Shown here in pieces: positions 22,657-30,885 of a stretch of 32,176 nt of DNA; position 1 is the first letter of the stretch, and every line of letters begins with the position of its first letter. This DNA comes from an uncultured Bacilli bacterium. GTDB lineage: Bacteria > Bacillota_I > Bacilli_A > RF39 > UBA660. The notes under the pieces are model-generated. The model was not told the origin of the DNA. It worked only from the letters and a program-made list of their open reading frames with translations, and did not search any database. The DNA lies in NCBI GenBank assembly GCA_934162325.1, contig CAKPIH010000011.1, positions 1 through 32,176 on the forward strand, given 5' to 3'. The position numbers and the translations under genes are program-made.

Positions 22657-24039
22657 ATGATGTCTTATTTGTCAATTGTAGAGAAATTTAAAATATTATT
22701 TGATATGATATTGGATGTTAAATTTATATTTATTTTTCTTGGGATTTTGGTTATTGCTACATTTTTATATTTGATTAAAAAGATTGATAATAGGAAATAT
22801 ATTATGGTTATTACTTTATCTTTATTGTTAATACTTGGTATTGATATTGTAATTAATTATAAAGAGTTAGCAGAAGTATTTGATAATTTTATGACTATAT
22901 TTTTTAGTAATATTTATTTTCCATCCGTGTATGTTTATGTTGGTACATTACTTATTGTGGCTATTGCTTTTATTACTAGTATGTTTAATAAGATGCTTAA
23001 TAAAATATATAAGATTATTAATGGTATTACTTTTGTTATGAATAATATATTACTTACTATTATTCTTAATATTATTGCTAAGAATAAGATTGATGTTTTT
23101 ACTCCTAATGAATTATATACTAATATTAATTTAGTAGCAGTATTAGAAATTAGTATTGGTTTATTTATTGTATGGGTATTATCTTTAATTGTTGTTTATA
23201 CTACTTCAGTTATTTGTGATAGAATTGGTAATAAGAGAAGAGAGGTTGTTACTTGTGATACAAATTCTGATGTAGAAGGAATTGATATTACTAAAGATAC
23301 CTCTAGTTATAATAATGTTTTAACACCAGTTGAAGCGGTATCTGAGGTAAAAGAACCTTCTATAGTAACTTATGAAATAGAAAGTAATAATGTAAAACCT
23401 GAGGTTATTGATGAAGTAAGTAATGTTGATACTAATATAGTTTATGATGATGTTAAAGAAAATAATAGTAATGTTGTTACTTTTGATGATATTTTAAATG
23501 GACGTATACCTGTTAATTATTATGAAAATGCATTAAGTGTTGATGCACATGATATTGTTAATCCACAAGAAGTATTTGAAAATAAGTATAAAGAATATAA
23601 AGAAAAAAGTAATATTGAATCATTTCAAGATATAGTAAATGATGCTAATGAGGATAAAGTTGTTATTATTAAGAATAATAAAGCTGAGGATAATTTAAGA
23701 ATTAATACTGTTTCTTTAGATTCGTTAGAGGATAAAAATGATATTGTTGATACTATGGTTACCTCAGAATCTTCTGGTAATGATAATATATGTGAAGTAA
23801 CTAATGAATTAGATAATACTGGTAAAGTAGATGTTGTTACTTCTAATGAAAAAATTAGGAAAGATAGTTATTCATTAGAAGATTATAAGAAGTTTATTGC
23901 TATGCTTAGTGAGTTAAAAGATTTTACAAATAGTAATAATGTTAGTATTGATGATGCTGTTACTATTAGTTTAATTAATAATTATAGTATTGATGATTGT
24001 TTAAAATTTAAAGAAATATTAGAGAGCAATTTGAATTAA
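22657..24039 (+). CDS. Membrane protein with long acidic cytoplasmic tail
   Basis: A 460-residue protein in the sortase operon, 21 nt after the sortase stop, with AAAGGGG before its ATG. The first ~185 residues hold about six membrane helices (about 22-41, 49-67, 80-97, 98-110, 120-141 and 158-186). A charged, Asn/Asp/Val-rich region of about 200 residues looks disordered, and a helical C-terminal segment (about 405-458) has two related stretches, SLEDYKKFIAMLSEL and SIDDCLKFKEILESN. The family is not recognised. Position suggests a link with the surface protein, but co-transcription is the only evidence. Confidence 0.6.
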   Translation: MMSYLSIVEKFKILFDMILDVKFIFIFLGILVIATFLYLIKKIDNRKYIMVITLSLLLILGIDIVINYKELAEVFDNFMTIFFSNIYFPSVYVYVGTLLIVAIAFITSMFNKMLNKIYKIINGITFVMNNILLTIILNIIAKNKIDVFTPNELYTNINLVAVLEISIGLFIVWVLSLIVVYTTSVICDRIGNKRREVVTCDTNSDVEGIDITKDTSSYNNVLTPVEAVSEVKEPSIVTYEIESNNVKPEVIDEVSNVDTNIVYDDVKENNSNVVTFDDILNGRIPVNYYENALSVDAHDIVNPQEVFENKYKEYKEKSNIESFQDIVNDANEDKVVIIKNNKAEDNLRINTVSLDSLEDKNDIVDTMVTSESSGNDNICEVTNELDNTGKVDVVTSNEKIRKDSYSLEDYKKFIAMLSELKDFTNSNNVSIDDAVTISLINNYSIDDCLKFKEILESNLN

Positions 24040-24053
24040 TTGTTCTTTTTTTT
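24023..24053 (+). terminator. Rho-independent terminator
   Basis: AGAGCAATT (24023-24031) pairs with AATTGTTCT (24038-24046, one G-T pair), followed by eight or nine T. It overlaps the stop of the membrane protein gene and ends the sortase operon. Confidence 0.75.
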
Positions 24054-24075
24054 GTCAAATTGAATGACAAATACC

Positions 24076-24104
24076 TTGATAGAGATGTTATTTTATAGTA
24101 TAAT
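24076..24104 (+). promoter_or_regulatory. Promoter of parE
   Basis: TTGATA (24076-24081), 17-nt spacer and TATAAT (24099-24104), about 30 nt before the parE start. Confidence 0.75.
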
Positions 24105-24135
24105 TGATATGGAATTGATAGAGAGAGTGATATAA

Positions 24136-26040
24136 ATGACAGCAAAATATGATGAGAGTTCAATTAAGATACTAGAAGGATTAGAAGCCGTTAGAAAGAG
24201 ACCTGGTATGTATATTGGTTCTACTGATAAAAGAGGATTACATCATTTAGTATGGGAAATAGTAGATAATTCTATTGATGAAGCATTAAATGGTTATGGT
24301 AATCATTTAAAGATAGTTCTTCATAAGGATGGTAGTGTTAGTGTAACTGATAAAGGTAGAGGACTTCCTGTTGGTATGCATTCATCAGGTAAGAGTACAC
24401 CGGAAGTTATTTATACTGTACTTCATGCTGGTGGTAAATTTAGTGAAGGTGGTTATAAAGTATCTGGAGGTTTACATGGTGTTGGTGGATCAGTTGTTAA
24501 TGCTTTAAGTTCAGTTATGGAGGTAGTAACTAGAAGAGATGGCGGAGAATATTATATTAAGTTTGAAGATGGTGGTAAGGTAGCTGTTCCTCTTAAGAAA
24601 GTAGGTACTACTAATAGGACGGGAACTACTGTTAAATTTAAACCTGATCCTACTATATTTTCGACAACAACATTTAGTTTTTCTACTATATGTGAGAGAA
24701 TGCAAGAGAGTGCTTTTTTAATTAGTGGTCTAACTATAGAAGTAGTAGATGAGATAGAAGGTAGAAGTGAAAAATATCATTATGAGAATGGGTTAGAGGC
24801 CTTCTGTGAATATTTGAATGAAAATAAAGGTGTACTTCATAAACCATTATGTTTTAGTGCTAGTAAAGACAAAGTAAATGTATCAATAGCTATGCAATAT
24901 ACTGATAGTTATGCTGAGAATATTGTATCATTTGTTAATGATGTTAAAACTAGTGATGGTGGTACTCATGAAGTTGGATTTAAGACTGCTATTACGAAAG
25001 TTCTTAATGATTATGCTAAGACTAATGGATATTTAAAGAAAGATAAAAGTTTTGATGGTTCTGATGTTAGAGAGGGACTTACCGCTATTATATCTGTTCA
25101 AATACCAGAAGATTTATTACAATTTGAGGGTCAGACTAAAGCTAAACTTGGTACTCCTGTTGCTAGAACAATAGTAGAAGCAATAGTTACTGAAAAGTTA
25201 AAATTCTTTTTAGAAGAGAATAAAGCTGTAGCTACAAAGATTGTTGGTAAAGCTTTAAAAGGAAAAGAAGCTAGAGAAGCTGCTAGAAAGGCAAGAGAAG
25301 AAACTAGAAAAGGTAAAGATAATAAAAAGACTGAAAGATTATTATCGGGTAAATTAACACCTGCTCAAAGTAAGAAGGCTATGGAAAAAGAGTTATTTAT
25401 TGTAGAGGGTGATTCTGCTGGTGGTAGTGCTAAACAAGGCAGAGATAGAAAGACACAGGCTATTCTTCCGCTTAGAGGTAAGGTATTAAATACTGAGAAG
25501 ACAAGAATGGAAGAAATTTTTAAGAATGAAGAAATTAATACTTTGATTTATACAATTGGTGCTGGAGTAGGAACGGATTTTGATGTTAAAGATATTAATT
25601 ATGGTAAGATTATTATTATGACCGATGCCGATGATGATGGTGCTCATATTCAGTGTTTACTTTTAACTTTCTTCTATAGATATATGAAGCCTTTAATTGA
25701 AGAGGGTCATTTATATATAGCAATGCCTCCTTTATATAAGGTTAGTTATAGTAATAAGCATGTATATGCTTGGAGTAATGAAGAATTAAAAGATGAAACT
25801 AGTGGTAGAGTAAACTATAAAGTTCAAAGATATAAAGGACTTGGTGAAATGAATGCTAATCAGTTATGGGAGACTACTATGGATCCTAAAGAAAGAAAAC
25901 TAATAAAAGTAAATATATCTGATGCTGCTCTTGCTGAAAAGAGAGTATCTGTACTTATGGGTGATGCTGTAGAACCTAGAAAGAATTGGATTGAAGAGAA
26001 TGTAATTTTTTCACTTGAAGATGACTATAAAATTGCATAG
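24136..26040 (+). CDS. parE: DNA topoisomerase IV subunit B
   Basis: A 634-residue type IIA topoisomerase ATPase subunit, which powers strand passage to unlink daughter chromosomes. The GHKL domain has VDNSIDEAL and GGLHGVGGSVVNALS, the transducer has QTKAKLGTPVAR, and the TOPRIM domain has IVEGDSAGGSAKQGRDR, LPLRGKVLNTEK and the metal-binding DADDDGAHI. I call it ParE rather than GyrB because of the C-terminal RKNWIEENVIFSLEDD, the usual ParE ending (GyrB ends FIEENA with NLDI). A short EAREAARKAREETRK helix is standard. parC normally follows parE in Firmicutes but is absent here: cdsA follows 8 nt later. Confidence 0.9.
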   Translation: MTAKYDESSIKILEGLEAVRKRPGMYIGSTDKRGLHHLVWEIVDNSIDEALNGYGNHLKIVLHKDGSVSVTDKGRGLPVGMHSSGKSTPEVIYTVLHAGGKFSEGGYKVSGGLHGVGGSVVNALSSVMEVVTRRDGGEYYIKFEDGGKVAVPLKKVGTTNRTGTTVKFKPDPTIFSTTTFSFSTICERMQESAFLISGLTIEVVDEIEGRSEKYHYENGLEAFCEYLNENKGVLHKPLCFSASKDKVNVSIAMQYTDSYAENIVSFVNDVKTSDGGTHEVGFKTAITKVLNDYAKTNGYLKKDKSFDGSDVREGLTAIISVQIPEDLLQFEGQTKAKLGTPVARTIVEAIVTEKLKFFLEENKAVATKIVGKALKGKEAREAARKAREETRKGKDNKKTERLLSGKLTPAQSKKAMEKELFIVEGDSAGGSAKQGRDRKTQAILPLRGKVLNTEKTRMEEIFKNEEINTLIYTIGAGVGTDFDVKDINYGKIIIMTDADDDGAHIQCLLLTFFYRYMKPLIEEGHLYIAMPPLYKVSYSNKHVYAWSNEELKDETSGRVNYKVQRYKGLGEMNANQLWETTMDPKERKLIKVNISDAALAEKRVSVLMGDAVEPRKNWIEENVIFSLEDDYKIA

Positions 26041-26048
26041 GAGGTAGT

Positions 26049-26828
26049 ATGAAGAAAAGATTATTAGGAGCTTTTATTGTTTTATTTATATTAATAACTT
26101 CTTTATTACTAGGAAATACTGCTTTTAGTATTACTATGACGGTTGTTTCTTTACTAGGTTTAAGAGAATTAATTGATATTAAATATAAAAAGAGAAAGAT
26201 TGATTTGATAAAGATAATTAGTTATTTATTAATGATATTCTTTATGATAAATAATTTAGTATTGAAATTAGATAATAAAGTAGTAATATGTATAAGTTTA
26301 ATATCTTTGATATTACCTATTATCTTCTATGATGATAAAGATAGATATAATATAAATGATGGTTTGTATTTATTTGGAATAATATATTTTATAGGGTATG
26401 CTTTCTTAAATATAATAGATATGATGAGTAGTGATATATTTAAGGGTATATATATATTTGTAATAGCTTTTATTACTGATACGTATGCTTATATTAGTGG
26501 AATGTTAATAGGTAAACATAGATTTACTGATATATCTCCTAAAAAAACAATAGAAGGTTGCTTAATAGGAGGAATTATGGGTTGTTTTATTGGTACAATG
26601 TTTTATTACTCTTTAGTAGGAGATTTGTCTATTATTAAGACTATTATTATGTCTTTGGTATTAGTATTTTTAAGTGAAAGTGGAGACTTAGTATTTAGTT
26701 CTATAAAGAGATATTTTGATAAGAAAGATTATTCTAATATTATACCAGGACATGGTGGTATATTAGATAGATTTGATAGTGTGATATTTGTATCACTTGG
26801 TATGTTAATAATGCTTAATATATTGTAA
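26049..26828 (+). CDS. cdsA: Phosphatidate cytidylyltransferase
   Basis: A 259-residue membrane enzyme making CDP-diacylglycerol from phosphatidic acid and CTP, the branch point of phospholipid synthesis. About seven to eight membrane helices, and the family signature near the C-terminus: SSIKRYFDKKDYSN followed by IPGHGGILDRFDS (about 214-245), with the acidic and His residues intact. It begins 8 nt after parE behind AGGAGGT and is followed by rseP 13 nt on, so the three are one operon. In many Firmicutes dxr separates cdsA and rseP; it is missing here. Confidence 0.92.
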   Translation: MKKRLLGAFIVLFILITSLLLGNTAFSITMTVVSLLGLRELIDIKYKKRKIDLIKIISYLLMIFFMINNLVLKLDNKVVICISLISLILPIIFYDDKDRYNINDGLYLFGIIYFIGYAFLNIIDMMSSDIFKGIYIFVIAFITDTYAYISGMLIGKHRFTDISPKKTIEGCLIGGIMGCFIGTMFYYSLVGDLSIIKTIIMSLVLVFLSESGDLVFSSIKRYFDKKDYSNIIPGHGGILDRFDSVIFVSLGMLIMLNIL

Positions 26829-26841
26829 AGGAGGAAAATGA

Positions 26842-27882
26842 ATGGCAATATTATGGTTTATATTAATATTAGGGGGAATTGTATTAGTTCATGAATTTGG
26901 ACATTTTATCTTTTCTAAATTATTTGGTGTATATGTATATGAGTTCTCTATAGGTATGGGACCAAAGTTATTACATCATAAGAAGAAAGGTGGAGAGACT
27001 GAATATTGTATTAGGGCAATACCGATAGGAGGATTTGTTTCATTAGCGGGAGAAGATGCTGATGATAATACTAAAATAGATAAGAAGAGAATGCTATATA
27101 CTAAGCCAGTATGGCAAAGATTTATTATTATGATAGCGGGAGCAAGTTTTAACTTTATTTTTGCTTTTGTATTATTATTTGTAATGGCTTTAATATATGG
27201 TAGTATTTCTACTAAACCAATTGTAGCTAATGTTAGTCCTGATTATCCTGCTTATACTGCTGGTATTAGAGAAGGCGATAAGATATTATCAGTAGATGGT
27301 AATAGGGTATCTAGTTGGAGTGAAGTACAATTATATATTGCTTCTTCTAAAGGTAATGATATTTCTTTTGTACTAAAAGATAAAGATGGTAATAAGAGAA
27401 CTGTAATAGTAAAACCTAATACAATAGAGGATAAAGATGGTAATAAGAGTTATGTTGTTGGTATAGGAATTGATAATACTGTTAGAAGAGGATTTGTTAG
27501 TTCTATTACTTATGCAGGAGAGACTACTGTTAGTTTATATAAATTAATGCTTACTACTATTAAACAATTATTTACTGGTGGTGTATCTGCTAAAGATTTA
27601 TCTGGTCCAGTTGGTATTTATTCGATAGTGGATTCTCAGGCTAAACAAGGATTTCAAAATATTATGTATTTGACTGCTTACTTATCTATGAATGTAGGAG
27701 TTATTAACTTACTTCCATTCCCTGCTTTTGATGGTGGTAGAGTATTATTCTTAATTATTGAAAAGATAAGAAGAAAACCTGTACCTGCTAAGACAGAGGC
27801 TATGGTAAATAGTATAGGCTTTATGCTACTTATGCTTCTTATGGTATATGTAACTTTTAATGATATATTAAGATTATTCTAA
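26842..27882 (+). CDS. rseP: Site-2 membrane metalloprotease
   Basis: A 346-residue intramembrane protease (RseP/RasP family) that cleaves anti-sigma factors and leftover signal peptides within the membrane. Zinc ligands are HEFGH (17-21) in the first helix and the Asp in NLLPFPAFDGGR in the third; one PDZ domain (about 130-205; YTAGIREGDKILSVDGNRV) controls access. A last helix (about 320-342) ends the protein. AAAGGAGG precedes the start. Length is slightly under that of B. subtilis RasP. A terminator overlaps the region just after the stop. Confidence 0.92.
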   Translation: MAILWFILILGGIVLVHEFGHFIFSKLFGVYVYEFSIGMGPKLLHHKKKGGETEYCIRAIPIGGFVSLAGEDADDNTKIDKKRMLYTKPVWQRFIIMIAGASFNFIFAFVLLFVMALIYGSISTKPIVANVSPDYPAYTAGIREGDKILSVDGNRVSSWSEVQLYIASSKGNDISFVLKDKDGNKRTVIVKPNTIEDKDGNKSYVVGIGIDNTVRRGFVSSITYAGETTVSLYKLMLTTIKQLFTGGVSAKDLSGPVGIYSIVDSQAKQGFQNIMYLTAYLSMNVGVINLLPFPAFDGGRVLFLIIEKIRRKPVPAKTEAMVNSIGFMLLMLLMVYVTFNDILRLF

Positions 27883-27888
27883 AAATAT

Positions 27889-27914
27889 AGAACTAGTTAA
27901 AACTAGTTCTTTTA
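27889..27914 (+). terminator. Rho-independent terminator
   Basis: AGAACTAGTT (27889-27898) pairs perfectly with AACTAGTTCT (27901-27910) across a 2-nt centre (effectively a 4-nt loop), with a T run. Ends the parE-cdsA-rseP operon. Confidence 0.75.
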
Positions 27915-27918
27915 ATAT

Positions 27919-27979
27919 CCTATGAAGCCTTAGGTCTTCATAGGTAATAGAGAGTCTTAAATAATTAAGTCTCTCTATT
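27919..27979. repeat. Two further adjacent hairpins
   Basis: CCTATGAAG/CTTCATAGG (27919-27944, 8-nt loop) and AATAGAGAG with inner CTTAA, paired to TTAAG and CTCTCTATT (27946-27979, loop ATAA). They stand between the rseP terminator and the nitroreductase promoter. Neither is followed by a T run. They may be structured 3' RNA or remnants of a small element. Confidence 0.55.
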
Positions 27980-27998
27980 AATCATTTAGTTTAGGTAA

Positions 27999-28027
27999 TT
28001 GACAAAGTTAAATAAAAATAATATAAT
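27999..28027 (+). promoter_or_regulatory. Promoter of the nitroreductase gene
   Basis: Consensus TTGACA (27999-28004), 17-nt spacer, consensus TATAAT (28022-28027); the start codon is about 23 nt downstream, behind GGAGGA. Confidence 0.85.
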
Positions 28028-28049
28028 TTCTTTATGATGGAGGATAAAT

Positions 28050-28595
28050 ATGGATGCAATAAAAGCAATAGAGGATAGAAGAAGTATTAGAAAATATAAA
28101 GATGTTAAAGTAAGTAAAGAACAAATATTAGATATATTAAATGCTGGTAGGTTAGCACCATCTGCTAAAAATAGACAACCTTGGTATTTTGTTAAAGTTA
28201 GTACTGAGATGAAAAATGAGATAGCAGATTTAATGATTAAATATGCCCAGAATAAAAATAAAGATGGTCGATTATATAGTGTTAGTTTTACTGCTAATGT
28301 AATAAAAGAAGCACCTGTACTTATATTGATATTAAAAAGTAAAGATGATGAGTGGGATAGATATGATACTTTATCAGTAGGAGCTGCTATAGAGAATATG
28401 TGTCTTAGAAGTACTGAATTAAATCTTGGTACTCTTTGGATAGGAGATACTGATTTTGTAGAAAATGAAATTTTAGATATGACAAAGCATAATGATATGG
28501 AGTTAGTTAGTTCGCTTGTTATTGGTTATCCTAATCAAGAACCTAAGATGAGGCCAAGAAAAGATCTAGAAGAAATAGTGGAATATTATGAATAA
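28050..28595 (+). CDS. Nitroreductase-family flavoprotein
   Basis: A 181-residue FMN-dependent NAD(P)H oxidoreductase. The N-terminal RRSIRKYKDVKVSKEQI with Arg residues for FMN phosphate, the LAPSAKNRQPWYFV loop and the C-terminal IGYPNQEPKMRPRKDLEEIV segment are family hallmarks. The substrate cannot be told from sequence; family members reduce nitroaromatics, quinones or flavins. Monocistronic, from a full-consensus promoter and ending in a terminator shared with the converging radical SAM gene. Confidence 0.9.
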   Translation: MDAIKAIEDRRSIRKYKDVKVSKEQILDILNAGRLAPSAKNRQPWYFVKVSTEMKNEIADLMIKYAQNKNKDGRLYSVSFTANVIKEAPVLILILKSKDDEWDRYDTLSVGAAIENMCLRSTELNLGTLWIGDTDFVENEILDMTKHNDMELVSSLVIGYPNQEPKMRPRKDLEEIVEYYE

Positions 28596-28619
28596 AAGAC
28601 TTCGAGTGAAGTCTTTTAT
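28594..28619. terminator. Bidirectional terminator
   Basis: AAAAGACTTC (28594-28603) pairs with GAAGTCTTTT (28608-28617) around GAGT, flanked by A and T runs, between two converging genes. Confidence 0.85.
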
Positions 28620-29545
28620 TTGGTGTATTTACCTTGGTAAGTATCTCTTTTTTTCATTTCTTTATCAATATCATTAAGTAAACAGAATTTTTTTAATAAC
28701 CAAGTAGGTTCTATTAGAGTGTCTTTATCAGGGTCAGAGGTAATTCGATGAATAACTATTTCTTCTCTTAATAATTCTAATTGTTTGATTACGATATCAA
28801 TATATTCTTCTTTAGTAAGAATATGAAAGTGTTCTTTATTATATAATGTTTCAATAGGAGTATCTTTACATATATTTAACATATGTATTTTAATGCCTTG
28901 AATATCAAGATTATTTAAGTGTTTAACTGTATCTAACATCATTTCTTCAGTTTCATAGGGTAGGCCATTAATTATATGTACAACTACATTAATATTTCTA
29001 TCTCTTAGTTTTTTGACCATGTCATCAAATTCTTTTAAGGTATGACCACGATTAATTAATTTAGAAGTACTCTCATGAATAGTTTGAAGGCCTAATTCTA
29101 TTACTAAGAAAGTTCTTTTATTTAGTTCTTCTAAGTAATCTAGTGTTTCCTTGGTTATAGCATCACATCTAGTAGCAATAAATAAACCTATAACATTATC
29201 TATTTTTAATACTTCTTCATACTTTTCTTTTAATACATTAAGAGGGGCATAAGTATTAGTTCGTGCTTGGAAATAAGCGATATATTTATTACTAGGCCAT
29301 TTCTTTTCTATTACTTCTCTTACTTCATTAAACTGTGTTGTTAAATCTTTGTTAGGATTACCTCCATGTTCACCTGAACCACTTTTAGAACAATATATAC
29401 AACCACCATAGCCTTTAGTACCATCGATGTTAGGACAAGTAAAATTACCATTTAAACTTATTTTTATTACTTTATCATTAAATTTGTTTTTTAGATAGTA
29501 ATTAAGTGTATGATATCTTTTATTATCTAATGTATATTTAAACAT
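28616..29545 (-). CDS. TIGR01212-family (YhcC-like) radical SAM protein
   Basis: A 309-residue radical SAM enzyme. The cluster region reads FTCPNIDGTKGYGGCIYCSKSG, the characteristic wide-spaced CPN-DG-GGCIYC motif of the YhcC/TIGR01212 family, with the three Cys that hold the [4Fe-4S] cluster. YIAYFQARTNTYAP, ELGLQTIHESTSKLINRGH and HIINGLPYETEEMML follow in family order. The reaction is not established; RNA modification has been suggested for relatives. Minus strand, ATG 29545 behind AGAGGTGATT. Confidence 0.9.
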   Translation of the reverse strand: MFKYTLDNKRYHTLNYYLKNKFNDKVIKISLNGNFTCPNIDGTKGYGGCIYCSKSGSGEHGGNPNKDLTTQFNEVREVIEKKWPSNKYIAYFQARTNTYAPLNVLKEKYEEVLKIDNVIGLFIATRCDAITKETLDYLEELNKRTFLVIELGLQTIHESTSKLINRGHTLKEFDDMVKKLRDRNINVVVHIINGLPYETEEMMLDTVKHLNNLDIQGIKIHMLNICKDTPIETLYNKEHFHILTKEEYIDIVIKQLELLREEIVIHRITSDPDKDTLIEPTWLLKKFCLLNDIDKEMKKRDTYQGKYTK

Positions 29546-29609
29546 AATAAATCACCTCTTTATATTGTATCATATAATATAAAAAATACATAATAATAAT
29601 GGTGATTAT

Positions 29610-30698
29610 ATGTCAAATATTAAAAAATATAATTTATTTATTATGATATCTACTATTGCTAGAAATATAGTAGAAGTCTTTTCTTCTGTACTATTATATA
29701 AAATGGGATATTCTTTAAAAGAAATATTATTATTTTTTACTATTTTATATTTTGTTGGAGGTATTATTAGTGTTATAGTTATTTATTTAACTAAGTATAT
29801 TAATGCTAAATATATATTAATACTTTCTAGTATAATTTTTAGTATAAGCTTTTATTTTATGTCTACGATGGATAAAACTATTAGTAATCTAATAATATTT
29901 AGTATTATATATGGAATAGGCTGTTATAGTTATCATAGTTTAAGGCATTACTTTGCTATTAAGGCTATGGATAAAGAAAGAAAAAAAGAAATAGGAAGTA
30001 TCTTAATTTTTAGTAATATTGGTTTAATTGTGGCTCCTATTATAGTTAGTTATGTTACTAAGAAATTATCTTTAATAGTACTTGCTATAATAGTAATAAT
30101 TTTATCTGTATTAGCAATAATACCTTTATTTAAGTTAGATATTAAAGAAAATAATAAGATAATTAAATATCAAAAAATAGAGAAGAATAAACTACTATTT
30201 TTTATCTTGGAGCAGGCTAAAGTAATTAATTTATCTCTTCAGCCATTATATTTATATTTATTTATAAATAATAAGATTGAATATATTGGTATATTTAATG
30301 CTATAATGGGTGTTAGTGCTTGTATATTTATTTACTTCTTTGTTAGAAAGATAGATGATAATAAATATTTTAAATACTTAAATATATTGTTTTGTATAAT
30401 ATTATTATTAAAATTAAATATTACTAGTAAGTATTTGATATTAGTAATAGGTTTCTTTGAAGGTCTTGGTATTAAGATGTTTGAAATTGTATCAGCGGAA
30501 AATATTTATAATATTAATAAAGACATTAATATAAAAGGGTATATAGTATTAGTAGAAATAATTTTTTGTTTTACTAGAAGTATCTTCTGTTTAATAGGTT
30601 ATTTTATTAATGATATTAAGATAATATTATATATATCGATAGTATTAATATTTATAATTAGTTTTATAAAAAGAAAAGAGGTAAAAGATATATCTTAA
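29610..30698 (+). CDS. Major facilitator superfamily transporter
   Basis: A 362-residue membrane protein with about 10-12 hydrophobic helices and short polar loops, including a Lys/Asp/Arg-containing KAMDKERKKEIGS loop between helices 4 and 5 and a basic central linker (about 175-195). This is the MFS plan, slightly shorter than the usual 390-420 residues. No substrate-specific motif is visible. The gene starts behind GGTGAT and is divergent from the radical SAM gene. It ends just before a palindrome at 30712. Confidence 0.75.
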   Translation: MSNIKKYNLFIMISTIARNIVEVFSSVLLYKMGYSLKEILLFFTILYFVGGIISVIVIYLTKYINAKYILILSSIIFSISFYFMSTMDKTISNLIIFSIIYGIGCYSYHSLRHYFAIKAMDKERKKEIGSILIFSNIGLIVAPIIVSYVTKKLSLIVLAIIVIILSVLAIIPLFKLDIKENNKIIKYQKIEKNKLLFFILEQAKVINLSLQPLYLYLFINNKIEYIGIFNAIMGVSACIFIYFFVRKIDDNKYFKYLNILFCIILLLKLNITSKYLILVIGFFEGLGIKMFEIVSAENIYNINKDINIKGYIVLVEIIFCFTRSIFCLIGYFINDIKIILYISIVLIFIISFIKRKEVKDIS

Positions 30699-30711
30699 TA
30701 TTTTATACATT

Positions 30712-30730
30712 TTCGGAATTGAATTCCGAA
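30712..30730. repeat. Short palindrome after the MFS gene
   Basis: TTCGGAATT and AATTCCGAA are perfect 9-nt arms around a single G (30712-30730). A short T-rich stretch follows, so it could be a weak terminator or a dyad protein site. Confidence 0.5.
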
Positions 30731-30792
30731 TTTGTTGATATTTTAATGTGATAATATTATTAAAAAAGATAAAAAAATATGAAAAAATGGCA

Positions 30793-30839
30793 GTTATCGA
30801 CCACTTTTGACCTTCTGGACCCTAAAAGTGGTCGATAAC
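30793..30839. repeat. 16-bp perfect inverted repeat abutting a promoter
   Basis: GTTATCGACCACTTTT (30793-30808) and AAAAGTGGTCGATAAC (30824-30839) are perfect complements around a 15-nt loop, GACCTTCTGGACCCT. The element is markedly richer in G+C than its surroundings and ends 1 nt before the -35 of the ATPase promoter. Confidence 0.85.
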
Positions 30840-30840
30840 G

Positions 30841-30869
30841 TTGACTTTTTGACTATATTTTGATACAAT
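30841..30869 (+). promoter_or_regulatory. Promoter of the AAA_14/DUF4143 gene
   Basis: TTGACT (30841-30846), 17-nt spacer, TACAAT (30864-30869). The predicted start near 30876 leaves only about 10 nt of leader before ATG 30886, just enough for GGTGAT. Confidence 0.75.
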
Positions 30870-30885
30870 GTAGATGGTGATAAAA

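Noticed and set aside
24511..24705. Minus-strand open frame inside parE
   Set aside because: Lies wholly within the conserved parE frame and has low-complexity translation.
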